A stretch of DNA of 16,608 bases from an uncultured Ruminococcus sp. (GTDB taxonomy: Bacteria; Bacillota; Clostridia; Oscillospirales; Ruminococcaceae), in NCBI GenBank assembly GCA_946544695.1, contig CAMNMO010000018.1, positions 1 through 16,608 on the forward strand, given 5' to 3'. Under the pieces are notes generated by a model. The model saw nothing but the letters and a program-made list of their open reading frames with translations, was not told where the DNA came from and made no database searches. Numbering within the stretch: position 1 is the stretch's first letter; every line of letters begins with the position of its first letter. Positions 1-7,505 of the stretch are shown here, in pieces. Position numbers and translations under genes: made by a program.

Positions 1-425
1 ATGTCATAAGCTTCCTGCACCGATGAGGGGTCAAAGCAGGGCAGCTTGGAGAATTCCGCAAACTTGCGGGTGTCCTGTTCGGTCTGCGAAGATATGGGGC
101 CCGGGTCATCAGCGACCATTATTACCATGCCGCCCTTTACACCGATGTAAGCCAGACTCATCAGCGGGTCGGAAGCCACGTTCAGTCCCACCTGCTTCAT
201 TGTCACCATCGACCTTGCACCGCTGTATGCAGCACCTGCGCCAAGTTCCAGCGCAGCCTTTTCATTTACCGACCACTCCACATAAAGTCCGCCGTCATTG
301 CATTTAGCGGCAGTTTCCAGCACCTCTGTGGAGGGTGTGCCCGGGTAGCCCGAGATCACATTCAGCCCCGCTGCTATCGCACCTCTTGCAATGGCAGCGT
401 TGCCCATAAGAAATTCCTTATGCAT
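1..425 (-). CDS. iorA: Indolepyruvate:ferredoxin oxidoreductase, alpha subunit (partial, C-terminus beyond window)
   Basis: About 141 N-terminal residues are visible before the gene leaves the window at base 1. IorA, with IorB, oxidatively decarboxylates aryl-pyruvates to aryl-acyl-CoA, using thiamine diphosphate and reducing ferredoxin. It is a cytoplasmic enzyme of anaerobic aromatic amino-acid metabolism. The protein begins MHKEFLMGNAAIARG and continues with SGYPGTPSTEVLE, the VEWSVNEKAALE segment (conserved Glu of a thiamine-enzyme pyrimidine domain), the MKQVGLNVASDPL stretch and VADDPGPISSQTEQDTR. These are hallmarks of the IorA N-terminal domain. The ATG at 425 is preceded on the minus strand by AGGAGA seven bases upstream, which fixes the start. 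It lies 64 bases downstream of pulA with no clear terminator between, so co-transcription is possible. iorB is expected beyond the left edge but cannot be seen. Confidence 0.9.
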   Translation of the reverse strand, partial: MHKEFLMGNAAIARGAIAAGLNVISGYPGTPSTEVLETAAKCNDGGLYVEWSVNEKAALELGAGAAYSGARSMVTMKQVGLNVASDPLMSLAYIGVKGGMVIMVADDPGPISSQTEQDTRKFAEFSKLPCFDPSSVQEAYD

Positions 426-489
426 ATCTATTCTCCTATCTGACGTAATTTAAACGATATAACAGCAGGTTTGCCCCGCTTTATGGTTC

Positions 490-2454
490 TCAGATCCTTT
501 TGAACACCGTTGCCGCCAGCGGCGCACATCTTACATAGCCCGACTGTTCTTCTTCGTTGATATGACCGAATTCGTCCAGCCTGCGGTAGAAAATGCCCCA
601 GGGCAGGTTCAGGTATCTTTCCTCGGGATATGGGTTCAGCGCTATCACGAAGCACTCATTCTCGTCCTCAAGCTTCCATACCACGAAGTTGTAGTCGCCT
701 GTGTCCATGAATTGCAGGTGTTTTTCCACATCGCCCTTGTTTGCCAGCATGAAAAGTCTGCTTGACCTTCTCAGGTGTATCAGCTGCTTGTAGTAGTTGA
801 ACACGCAGCGGTACTTGTTTTTCTTACCCCATTTTATGGCATTGGTGAAGTCGGGGGCGTTGTAGCTGTCTTGGCTGTATATGTTGACCTCGTTGGGTGA
901 CTCGCCCTCGATCATCTTTCTCGGCTTGCTTCTCAGGAAATCCTGCCCCAGCTGAATGAACGGCATGCCCTGTGAAAGTATGATTATCGCCGCAGCCAGC
1001 CTGTCCATCTTTATAAGGTCCTCGGGACTGTAATGGTTGCTGCCCGAAATTTTCAGCTTGTCCCACAGTGTATGGTTGTCATGTGCTTCGGCATAGTTGA
1101 CTGCCTGCGTGGGTTCAAAAGCCCAGCAAGCTTCGGAAGCGTCATTAAGCTGATAGTGCGGCACCGAACCTGCGATACCTCTGCGCAGTATGGAAGCTGT
1201 GTTGCGGTTGCCGCTGATAAAACCCAGGTCGTAAGGGTTAAAGGTACCGCCCTTTACCGAATCACGGATATTGTCGTTGAAAAGCCCCACTCTGCCGAAG
1301 CTGTAACTGTTCCATTTGTAAGCCAGCTTGTCAGCCGCCATAGGCGATTCTCCGCCCGTCCAGCCTTCGCCGTACATAAGCATCTGCGGGTCTATCTTAT
1401 CCAGTTCATCTCTTATTATGTTGACAGTTTCAATGTCATGCAGCGCCATCAGGTCGAACCTGAAACCGTCCACCTTGTATTCGGTCGCCCAGAATCTCAG
1501 CGAATCTATCATGAATTTGCGGAACATCAGGTGGTCGGAAGCTGTCTCGTTGCCGCAGCCCGAACCGTTTGAAAAGCTGCCGTCACGCCTTAAACGGTGG
1601 TAGTATCTCGGAAAAGCCTTTTCAAACGAACTTTCCTCAGTGAAATAAGTGTGGTTGTATACCACGTCCATTATAACGCCTATGCCGTTCTTGTGCAGCG
1701 TCATCACCAGTTTCTTGAACTCTCTTATGCGGCACTTGGGGTCTGCGGGGTCGGTGGAATATGAACCCTCGAGGCAGTTGTAGTTCTTAGGGTCATAGCC
1801 CCAGTTGTACTGTTTTTTCTCGGGGTGTGCCTCATCTACCGTTGCATAGTCAGCTATCGGCAGCAGATGAACGTGGGTAACGCCCAGTTCTTTCAGGTGG
1901 TCGAGGCATGTCTCGCTTTTGCCGCAGCGTGTCCTGCTGTGGGTGAATCCCAGGAATTTTCCCCTGTGTTCGGGACAGACACCCGAGCTTTCATCAATTG
2001 AAAAATCCCTGACATGGCATTCGTATACCACTGCTTCGCAGGCATTTGCGCATTTTGGCTTTTCCACCTTATCCCAGCCTTTGGGGTTTGTGGTATCAAA
2101 GTCCACAACAGCGCCCCTGTTGCCGTTTACACCGCAGGCTTTTGCGTATATGTCGATGGTCTCCAGCCTGTTGTGCGCATTCTCGAATTCATAGGAAAAA
2201 GTATAGAACAGTCCGTCGCAGCTGCGGAAGAGTTCCACATACCACACGCCTTTGTCCAGCTTTTCCATAGGCAGTGTCTCGATGAGGTTGTCGCCCTCGC
2301 CGTCAAGATAAAGGTTGAGATACACCCCTGTTGCCAGCGGCGACCATGTCTTAAAGACCGTCCTGTCCTTATTCTCACCTATGATAGCCGCACCCAGATC
2401 GTTGCCGTCATAGTAATATTTTCTGTCAATATCTGCTGCATCGTATTTCAGCAT
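490..2454 (-). CDS. pulA: Type I pullulanase (alpha-1,6-glucan debranching enzyme, GH13)
   Basis: This 654-residue enzyme should hydrolyse alpha-1,6 branch points in glycogen, starch-derived dextrins or pullulan. There is no signal peptide, so it probably acts in the cytoplasm. Residues about 15-110 look like a CBM48-type N-terminal domain. The pullulanase type I signature YNWGYDP is at 216-222. The GH13 regions follow in order: DVVYNH (263-268), GFRFD with the presumed nucleophile D334, YGEGW with acid/base E363, and HDNHT with D459. The final ~90 residues form the usual beta-sandwich. Length matches the short type I family. Region IV reads AEAHDNHT, a mild departure from the common SKHDNQT. 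The ATG at 2454 has only a weak Shine-Dalgarno (GTGGTGA). It sits 118 bases downstream of psd and is metabolically unrelated to the lipid genes, so it may have its own promoter, though none is obvious. Confidence 0.93.
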   Translation of the reverse strand: MLKYDAADIDRKYYYDGNDLGAAIIGENKDRTVFKTWSPLATGVYLNLYLDGEGDNLIETLPMEKLDKGVWYVELFRSCDGLFYTFSYEFENAHNRLETIDIYAKACGVNGNRGAVVDFDTTNPKGWDKVEKPKCANACEAVVYECHVRDFSIDESSGVCPEHRGKFLGFTHSRTRCGKSETCLDHLKELGVTHVHLLPIADYATVDEAHPEKKQYNWGYDPKNYNCLEGSYSTDPADPKCRIREFKKLVMTLHKNGIGVIMDVVYNHTYFTEESSFEKAFPRYYHRLRRDGSFSNGSGCGNETASDHLMFRKFMIDSLRFWATEYKVDGFRFDLMALHDIETVNIIRDELDKIDPQMLMYGEGWTGGESPMAADKLAYKWNSYSFGRVGLFNDNIRDSVKGGTFNPYDLGFISGNRNTASILRRGIAGSVPHYQLNDASEACWAFEPTQAVNYAEAHDNHTLWDKLKISGSNHYSPEDLIKMDRLAAAIIILSQGMPFIQLGQDFLRSKPRKMIEGESPNEVNIYSQDSYNAPDFTNAIKWGKKNKYRCVFNYYKQLIHLRRSSRLFMLANKGDVEKHLQFMDTGDYNFVVWKLEDENECFVIALNPYPEERYLNLPWGIFYRRLDEFGHINEEEQSGYVRCAPLAATVFKRI

Positions 2455-2504
2455 CAGTTAACTTCACCACTCTTGTTTATTTTTTATTATGACTATCCCT
2501 TCAG

Positions 2505-2566
2505 CACACCCGCCGCAGATCAGAAGGCTGATTAGGGTCGTATATCTTTCCTGCGTCTGCGGTGTG
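2505..2566 (-). other. Imperfect stem-loop between psd and pulA (possible weak terminator or processing site)
   Basis: CACACC and GCAGA at 2505-2519 pair with TCTGC and GGTGTG at 2556-2566, with a four-base bulge (2511-2514) and a 36-base loop. Read on the minus strand it begins six bases after the psd stop. It is not followed by a clean U-tract, only an A-rich stretch, so I treat it as a possible stability or attenuation element rather than a firm terminator. Confidence 0.25.
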
Positions 2567-2571
2567 CAGGG

Positions 2572-3444
2572 TCACTGTGCAGCCACAGCCAGCTGTTCGC
2601 CCTGGCGCACCTTAGTTTCGCAGTTGTCCTTAGTGTTCCTGATGAGGTCGTCATCAAGCTTTGCCCTGCCCTTTTCAAGCAGCAGCACAATGGTCGAACC
2701 GCCGAACTCGAACATGCCCTTTTCTTCGCCCTGCCTTACCCTGTGATTGCCCCAGGGGTGGTGGTTGGATATTTTGCCGACCATCAGTGCGCCGACTTCC
2801 ATCTGTATAACGTCACCGAAGTGTTCTGTCCTCAGCAGGCAGTAGGTGCGGGAATTTTCCTTGTATACCTCAACATGGCGGTTGGCAACGGGGTTCACCG
2901 TGTTCAGGAAACCCTTGATCTCACGGTCGTGGCTTTTAATGCCGCTCAGCGGATATATGTAGCGGTGGTAGTCATCGACACTCAGCCTTATGACCAGCGC
3001 ATAGCCGCCCGCATATTTTTCAGCCAGCTTTTTGTCCCTCAGCAGGCTGTCTATGCTGTAAACCGAATTCTTTATCACGAAGGTCCTTGAAGGTGTTATT
3101 TCATAAGCGCTGACCTTTCCGTCAGAGGGCGAGACCAGCTTGCGTTCGTCCTTTTCAAAGTGGCGTCTGCCAGGCTTTATCCTGCGTGTGAAGAACTCGT
3201 TGAAGGAGGAATACTGTTTGTCCTCATAGTCGAACATGTCGATGTTGTTGCTTTCAGCGAACTGTTCCACGAAACCGCCGCTCAGCCTGCTTGAAAGCAC
3301 TTTTCTGCTGATCTTCGAGAATACGGGCAGCGAAGCTATCTCCAGCACGCTTCTGCCTATCATGCTTTCGTAAGCATCGTTCAGCAGCCTGTCCTGTCCT
3401 GTCGTGACCTTGTAGGTGTTGCCCTGTCTGTCTCTGTATTTCAT
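2572..3444 (-). CDS. psd: Phosphatidylserine decarboxylase
   Basis: Psd converts phosphatidylserine to phosphatidylethanolamine at the membrane. The proenzyme cleaves itself inside a GST-type motif to create a pyruvoyl cofactor. Here the motif reads GGST at 248-251 (context FEFGGSTIVLLLEKG), with Ser250 as the predicted pyruvoyl residue. Other conserved pieces are FNEFFTRRIKPGRR, the LVSPSDGKV segment carrying the triad Asp, the DDYHRYIYPLSG segment with the triad His, and GALMVGKI followed by the GEEKGMFEFGGS block. At 290 residues it fits the longer clostridial-type Psd proteins. The start ATG at 3444 has an excellent AGGAGG seven bases upstream. It follows pssA by 97 bases, so the two steps of phosphatidylethanolamine synthesis are encoded side by side in pathway order. 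Confidence 0.95.
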   Translation of the reverse strand: MKYRDRQGNTYKVTTGQDRLLNDAYESMIGRSVLEIASLPVFSKISRKVLSSRLSGGFVEQFAESNNIDMFDYEDKQYSSFNEFFTRRIKPGRRHFEKDERKLVSPSDGKVSAYEITPSRTFVIKNSVYSIDSLLRDKKLAEKYAGGYALVIRLSVDDYHRYIYPLSGIKSHDREIKGFLNTVNPVANRHVEVYKENSRTYCLLRTEHFGDVIQMEVGALMVGKISNHHPWGNHRVRQGEEKGMFEFGGSTIVLLLEKGRAKLDDDLIRNTKDNCETKVRQGEQLAVAAQ

Positions 3445-3541
3445 GGATATTCCTCCTTATAAAGTATTCCTTGTCTTTTTGGCTGAATGGCTGTTCTGTG
3501 AAAGATATCAGCCAACTGCCCGCCCTGTCAGCAATTATGAA

Positions 3542-4171
3542 TTAAATAATGTGGTTCATCTTCAGGTAGCTGAAAAAGATTATCAGACCCAGTGTGAACA
3601 TTATCAGAAGCCCCTTGTTGGTGGGCTTGTTTACCTTTATCTTAGCTACGAACAGCAGTGATATCAGTATCAGGAAACCCTGAAAAACGTAAGGATAGAT
3701 GTGTATAGGTATGTTGTGCCTGCCTATGAATATCAGCGGCAGCACTATGCACACGCTTGTAACGGGCAGACCCTCATACTCCTTGCGGTTCTCGGCGGTC
3801 GTTCTCTGGCGTTCCTCCTCCATGACGTTGAAGTAGCCAAGCCTTATCACCGCAGCCAGCACTATCATCAGCGAGGGTATTATCCTCATGGGATACACCG
3901 TTTCATAGTGATAGCCAAGCACCGCAGGGAAAACACCGAAGCACACCAGGTCACACAGCGAATCTATCTGTATGCCGAACACCTTTTCATGGTCGGAACG
4001 GTTCTTCATGCTTCTTGCTATCTTGCCGTCGAAAAGGTCGCATATACCCGATATCACCAGGCAGAAGAACGCTGTGGCATCGTGACCTTCAAACACCTGT
4101 GTTATCCCGAATACCGAAGATAACAAACCAACATAAGTCAGTATCACCGAATAATTATAGAATCCTATCAT
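3542..4171 (-). CDS. pssA: CDP-diacylglycerol-serine O-phosphatidyltransferase
   Basis: This is a 209-residue integral membrane CDP-alcohol phosphatidyltransferase, expected to join CDP-diacylglycerol and serine to give phosphatidylserine, the substrate of the neighbouring Psd. The family signature is visible at 48-74: D48-G49, A52-R53, G66, D70 and D74. The spacing between AR and the following G is 12 residues instead of the classical 8, an insertion in the catalytic loop. About six hydrophobic segments cover the rest. The N-terminus MIGFYNYSVILTY is typical of bacterial PssA, supporting the ATG at 4171, although the ribosome binding site is weak (GTGA six bases upstream). The substrate serine is inferred mostly from linkage with psd; the fold alone would also fit other CDP-alcohol transferases. 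Confidence 0.9.
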   Translation of the reverse strand: MIGFYNYSVILTYVGLLSSVFGITQVFEGHDATAFFCLVISGICDLFDGKIARSMKNRSDHEKVFGIQIDSLCDLVCFGVFPAVLGYHYETVYPMRIIPSLMIVLAAVIRLGYFNVMEEERQRTTAENRKEYEGLPVTSVCIVLPLIFIGRHNIPIHIYPYVFQGFLILISLLFVAKIKVNKPTNKGLLIMFTLGLIIFFSYLKMNHII

Positions 4172-4244
4172 AATGTATCACTGTATCCTATCTTAAATCT
4201 CTCTTGAATAATTTTACCTTTTTCTCTCATTACCGTTTTTCGGG

Positions 4245-5291
4245 CTACCTGTGTTCTTTAGGTATGTTCAGTGCCTTATCCGAACGCATCACCCTTATGT
4301 GTGCCACCAGTGTGACAAGACCGCCTGTTATAAGCACGGCGTAAAAACTCAGTCCTCTGCTGAGAAGCAGCGCAGGCTTTACCAGTGCCTCGCCGAATAT
4401 CTCTTCAAATACCACCAGGAAGCTTGCTTCCGTAACGCCCGCAGCACCGGGCAGCGGCAGCATCTCCACCGCTATGGCTATCATCACCTGCATGGTGACT
4501 ATGTCGATAAAGCTGACCCCCGTCAGCCCGTAAGACTTGTATACCACCCATGTCACCGCAAACAGGCACAGCCTTTGTATCAGCGTCATGCCGAATACCT
4601 TTGCGACCACCACAGCATTTTCCTTGACATACGATGAACCTATCACGTAGGTGTCGCATATACGGTTTATCTTTTCGACCCACATTTCGTGTTTTTTCGC
4701 CTTGACTATCTTCCAGTCTGTCAGCTTGTTCAGTATTGATATGCCTGTGTGCCTTGCCCAGTCGGGCTTAGTTATGATGAATGCCAGACCCGCTATGAAT
4801 GCGCAGTTGAGTATGAAACCCACAGTCAGCAGCCAGCCCAGTCTGTCGCCGTAGGTGAACACCGCATCAAAGTTGAATATCAGCAGCACGAGCCCCAGTA
4901 TGACCAGCACGCTTTTGTATGCTATCGTCACCAGCAGCATCACCAGTGTTGAGAAGCCTATCTTGACGCCGTCTTTTTTCATGTAATACATCTGTGCAGG
5001 CTGTCCGCCCGATGAGGACGGTGTGATGTAGCTGAAAAAGAACCCTATGAACGAGTATTTCAGGCAGCTGAGGAACGGCACCTTCTGTTTGCAGACCCTC
5101 AGTGTGTAGTGTATTATGCAGCTTTCGCCCGCCACGAATAAGAATGCCAGCAGCAGTCCGAAACCTATCCAGCGCATGTCAGCAGTCTGCAAGTCGTCCA
5201 GGATCTCCGAAAGTTCCTGCCCCGAAAACAGCAGCCTGAACGTCAGCCACATGATAATACCGATAAAGCCCACATCAAGGACATATTTCAA
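4245..5291 (-). CDS. Flippase-like / LPG synthase TM-family membrane protein (UPF0104, MprF N-terminal-like)
   Basis: This is a polytopic membrane protein of at least 348 residues with about seven to eight hydrophobic segments. Two family signatures are clear: PSSSGGQP at 91-98 and PLPGAAGVTEA at 279-289, as in the N-terminal flippase-like domain of MprF (PF03706-type). There is no C-terminal lysyl-transferase domain, so it is the stand-alone form. Its role is probably movement or display of a lipid or lipid-linked sugar; the substrate cannot be read from sequence. The coordinates given begin at a TTG with no good ribosome binding site. An ATA at 5313-5315, preceded at five bases by GGTGAG and just after an in-frame stop, would add IKRLVKKY, a basic N-terminus typical of the family. 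It lies between the mraY-like gene and pssA, 73 bases from the latter. Confidence 0.85.
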   Translation of the reverse strand: MKYVLDVGFIGIIMWLTFRLLFSGQELSEILDDLQTADMRWIGFGLLLAFLFVAGESCIIHYTLRVCKQKVPFLSCLKYSFIGFFFSYITPSSSGGQPAQMYYMKKDGVKIGFSTLVMLLVTIAYKSVLVILGLVLLIFNFDAVFTYGDRLGWLLTVGFILNCAFIAGLAFIITKPDWARHTGISILNKLTDWKIVKAKKHEMWVEKINRICDTYVIGSSYVKENAVVVAKVFGMTLIQRLCLFAVTWVVYKSYGLTGVSFIDIVTMQVMIAIAVEMLPLPGAAGVTEASFLVVFEEIFGEALVKPALLLSRGLSFYAVLITGGLVTLVAHIRVMRSDKALNIPKEHR

Positions 5292-5498
5292 ATATTTCTT
5301 TACCAGTCGTTTTATTGTATCTCACCAACTTTTACTATTCTTTGCCATTTATAGTAAACGACATATCGGTTTTAACTCACGCACTGTGGTCGTGCAGGGT
5401 GAGGGCAGCCATGCCGTTTAATATATCTTTCTTTTGTCTTTGCATAAGGGTATGCCGCCACGCAGTTATCTATATAGTATCGGCGGGGCGCTGTCTCT

Positions 5499-6554
5499 TT
5501 ATCTTACTGCCACCAGCGAATGTGCGTTTATGGCAGAAAGATAGAGTATATCTATTATAAGCTGTATTATCGCAAATCTTATTACCACCTGTGTATCCGA
5601 CCAGCCCTTGTTCTTGCGTGCATGGTCGTGCAGGGGAGTGCGTATGTTCTTCATGAAGTTCTTCATCTTTAAGAATTTTATGAAGCTTATCTTCAGAAGG
5701 CTGAGTCCGCCGTCCAGTATGATGACTATGCAGGCGGGTATAAAGCCGAAGGGATTGTCCGATATCAGGAAGAGTATCGCCAGCATGACGCCCAGCGCCC
5801 TTGAACCTGCATCGCCCATAAGCATCGACGAGGGCGAACAGTTGAACCAGAGGTAAGCCGCCAGTGTAGCCAGCAGTATTATGGGCATGAAGTCCTTAAA
5901 GCTGTATCCCACAGCAACGGATATGACACCTGAGGAAAGAATGAAGCCGGTCATCACGGTCATCACCAGCACGGCACAAAGCCCGTCCACACCGTCGGTG
6001 CAGTTTGTTACATTTATCGCTGCCCACACCAGCACACCTGCCAGTATAATGTATATAACGGCGGGCATGCGGAAGCTTACATGCATAAGCGGCATCGAAA
6101 CGGGCACCATGCTGTGTTCTGACGGTACAGTAGTTCTGAACCACCAGTGGTCCAGCGCAACGCCCAGCGATATAGCCATATCCAGCAGACCCTTTTTAAG
6201 CCTGCCCCACGGCACTTTTGCGGCATCATCAAGATAGCCTGTTATCATGGCGGCATATATAAGCACCAGATATATCACATATTCTGTATCCAGCGGAATG
6301 AACAGCGCCGCTGACAGGCAGAATGTGGTTATGAATATAAGTCCGCATCCCCTTGCCTTGCCCTGTGAAAGTTCACCGTTCACAGCAAACTCTCTGCCCT
6401 GATCTTTTGGCAGGATATTCCTGAAAAACTTCAGCGCCAGAAAGCAGGACCAGAAAGCAAAGCTTATCATCAAAACGAGGTAGAGAGAGTACCTTTGCAG
6501 TTCCGAAACATCGAAATATTCAAAAGTATCACCGAAAAACAGTCTGAAAATCAT
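5499..6554 (-). CDS. MraY-like polyprenyl-phosphate sugar-phosphate transferase (divergent)
   Basis: This polytopic membrane protein of about 351 residues belongs to the MraY/WecA/TagO superfamily, which transfers a sugar-1-phosphate from a UDP-sugar to undecaprenyl phosphate. Recognisable motifs (numbered from the ATG at 6560) are the paired aspartates in GYLDDAAK (D111, D112), NVTNCTDGVDGL (about 183-194), the MGDAGS block (D250), and the C-terminal loop PLHDHARKNKGWSDTQVV. Two elements are degenerate: the MraY triple histidine reads HDH at 311-313, and the usual TPTMGG near the first loop reads KARGCG. It is outside any cell-wall cluster and heads a phospholipid operon, so it may be a paralogue with another acceptor or donor. 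AAGGA sits eight bases before the ATG at 6554 but only two bases before the ATG at 6560, so the third codon is the likelier start. Confidence 0.8.
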   Translation of the reverse strand: MIFRLFFGDTFEYFDVSELQRYSLYLVLMISFAFWSCFLALKFFRNILPKDQGREFAVNGELSQGKARGCGLIFITTFCLSAALFIPLDTEYVIYLVLIYAAMITGYLDDAAKVPWGRLKKGLLDMAISLGVALDHWWFRTTVPSEHSMVPVSMPLMHVSFRMPAVIYIILAGVLVWAAINVTNCTDGVDGLCAVLVMTVMTGFILSSGVISVAVGYSFKDFMPIILLATLAAYLWFNCSPSSMLMGDAGSRALGVMLAILFLISDNPFGFIPACIVIILDGGLSLLKISFIKFLKMKNFMKNIRTPLHDHARKNKGWSDTQVVIRFAIIQLIIDILYLSAINAHSLVAVR

Positions 6555-6593
6555 TTTCATCTTCCTTTAAATAAAAATACTCATACATCATAT

Positions 6594-6622
6594 ATTATAC
6601 TACATCTAATAGAAAAATGCAA
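6594..6622 (-). promoter_or_regulatory. Sigma-A-type promoter for the mraY-like/lipid operon
   Basis: Read on the minus strand there is TTGCAT (6622-6617), a 17-base spacer, and a perfect TATAAT (6599-6594). Transcription would begin near 6587, giving a short leader of about 30 bases before the mraY-like start. This is sequence evidence only. Confidence 0.65.
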
Positions 6623-6692
6623 ATTTTACAGCGTGGCATTTTGCACAAATTTTTGCTGTTTGCATTCCCTGCGGCAATTTCGGAAGAACTGC

Positions 6693-6893
6693 CTGTGTAT
6701 ACAGCTGTATATGTCTGTGTATACAGTCGGGGGTGTGATATACACAGTGTGATAACAGCTGACAGAGTGAAAGCACGGCATTTCTGTATAATGTGCATAA
6801 ATGGGAATGCTGAGCGGTCTTGTGAATAGTGCATGTATACGATTGTTGGTATACCCTATTGACAAAACTGTGCAAACTGTGTATACTGTATAC
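6693..6893. promoter_or_regulatory. Operator cluster with six GTATAC sites in the divergent intergenic region
   Basis: GTATAC occurs at 6697, 6719, 6835, 6849, 6881 and 6888. The first two lie within exact copies of CTGTGTATACAG (6693-6704 and 6715-6726), 22 bp apart, about two helical turns. A third near copy, CTGTGTATACTG, is at 6877-6888 and overlaps the -10 of the right promoter. CTGTGTATA also occurs inverted at 6739-6747. Repeated palindromes around a promoter are typical operators for a dimeric repressor. The regulator is not identifiable in this window. The stretch 6561-6966 contains no gene; apart from these sites and two promoters I see nothing else in it. Confidence 0.6.
6859..6887 (+). 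promoter_or_regulatory. Near-consensus sigma-A promoter for the pspC/small-protein operon
   Basis: TTGACA at 6859-6864, a 17-base spacer and TATACT at 6882-6887 make an almost perfect promoter. The -10 lies inside one GTATAC site, and another begins directly after it, so occupancy of these sites would block polymerase. The expected transcript starts near 6894 and gives a leader of about 70 bases before the pspC start at 6967. Confidence 0.75.
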
Positions 6894-6966
6894 ATACAGT
6901 TAAGGCTGCAATAACAGTCATAACAGTAATAACAGAGACAGGACAACAAAACAAAGGAGAATGAAC

Positions 6967-7164
6967 ATGGAAAAGAAACTTTACAGGATAAAGAAAGGCG
7001 CAGTGCTTGAAGGTGTGTGCACAGGGCTTGCAGCGTATTTCAAGGTGGACGTGAACCTTGTGAGGATACTGGCTTTGATACTGGCATTCACATCGGGCAT
7101 GGGTGTGGTCGCATACATTCTGGCTGTGCTGATGCTGCCCGAGACGGACGAGTCGGTGGAATGA
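6967..7164 (+). CDS. PspC-domain small membrane protein
   Basis: A 65-residue protein formed by a single PspC domain: MEKKLYRIKKGAVLEGVCTG leads into GLAAYFKVDVNLVRIL, then a glycine-rich hydrophobic segment ending VLMLPETDE. The G-V-C-x-G-L-A and VDxxLVR elements are the family hallmarks. PspC proteins are inner-membrane proteins tied to envelope stress in several bacteria; a bare single-domain form gives no exact function. Another ATG at 6961 is in frame, but it lies right against the GGAGA ribosome binding site, while the ATG at 6967 has a seven-base spacing and is preferred. It is the first gene behind the strong GTATAC-flanked promoter. Confidence 0.85.
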   Translation: MEKKLYRIKKGAVLEGVCTGLAAYFKVDVNLVRILALILAFTSGMGVVAYILAVLMLPETDESVE

Positions 7165-7204
7165 CCGACGTCGGATATGTAACATGACAAAAGGAAAGAC
7201 AGAC

Positions 7205-7297
7205 ATGAAAAACAAGAAAGTATCCGCACTGAGAGCGGCAGCGGCGATACTGCTGTTCAACGCAGCTGACGCAGAGGCAAAGAAGAAGGAGACATAG
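7205..7297 (+). CDS. Hypothetical 30-residue peptide
   Basis: A short ORF begins at an ATG with AAAAGGA upstream (about 9-10 bases) and ends at TAG 7295-7297. The product has a lysine-rich start (MKNKK), an alanine-rich hydrophobic core (ALRAAAAILLFNAADA) and a charged KKKET end. The core is rather short for a normal membrane span. I do not recognise it. It lies between pspC and another small gene in the same direction, with the same MKxKxV start as the next ORF, which supports translation. It could equally be a decayed remnant of a neighbouring small membrane-protein gene. Confidence 0.45.
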   Translation: MKNKKVSALRAAAAILLFNAADAEAKKKET

Positions 7298-7315
7298 CAG
7301 AAAGGAGAGACAGAC

Positions 7316-7486
7316 ATGAAGGACAAAAGAGTTATATTTCTCAGGGTCATCGGCATTGTGACCCTTGTGATGGGATTCATCGGACTGGCAGCGGGCGCAG
7401 GGACTTCTTCGGCGGCATGTTTCTGCGGCGCTGGAAGCGTCATCAATGCATCGAACATAATAGCAAAGAAAAACAGAGACAGATAA
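7316..7486 (+). CDS. Hypothetical 56-residue membrane protein
   Basis: AAAGGAG lies 8-10 bases before the ATG at 7316; the stop is TAA 7484-7486. The product begins MKDKRVIFLRVIGIVTLVMG, a basic tip followed by a membrane span of about 20 residues. It then has a small-residue stretch AAGAGTSSAACFCGAGS containing CxC (ACFCG), and a basic tail AKKNRDR. It resembles the 7893 product in layout (MK-basic, hydrophobic, short polar loop, second hydrophobic stretch, K-x-N-R tail), so the two may be distant paralogues. No family is recognised. It sits 18 bases after the 30-residue ORF and 19 bases before the next gene, consistent with one operon. Confidence 0.6.
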   Translation: MKDKRVIFLRVIGIVTLVMGFIGLAAGAGTSSAACFCGAGSVINASNIIAKKNRDR

Positions 7487-7505
7487 ATATAAAGGAAGAC
7501 ACAAA

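Noticed and set aside
1033..1572. Long plus-strand ORF opposite pulA
   Set aside because: It is an antisense shadow of the well-supported pullulanase gene; no ribosome site or recognisable domain.
5377..5445. 22-residue minus-strand ORF between the mraY-like and flippase-like genes, sharing the 13-mer CCCTGCACGACCA with the 3' part of the mraY-like gene
   Set aside because: Weak ribosome site, no recognisable product, and the match is too short to show duplication.
6759..6792. CTGACA and TATAAT as an extra promoter in the divergent region
   Set aside because: Spacer is 22 bases, too long; the promoter at 6859 is far better.
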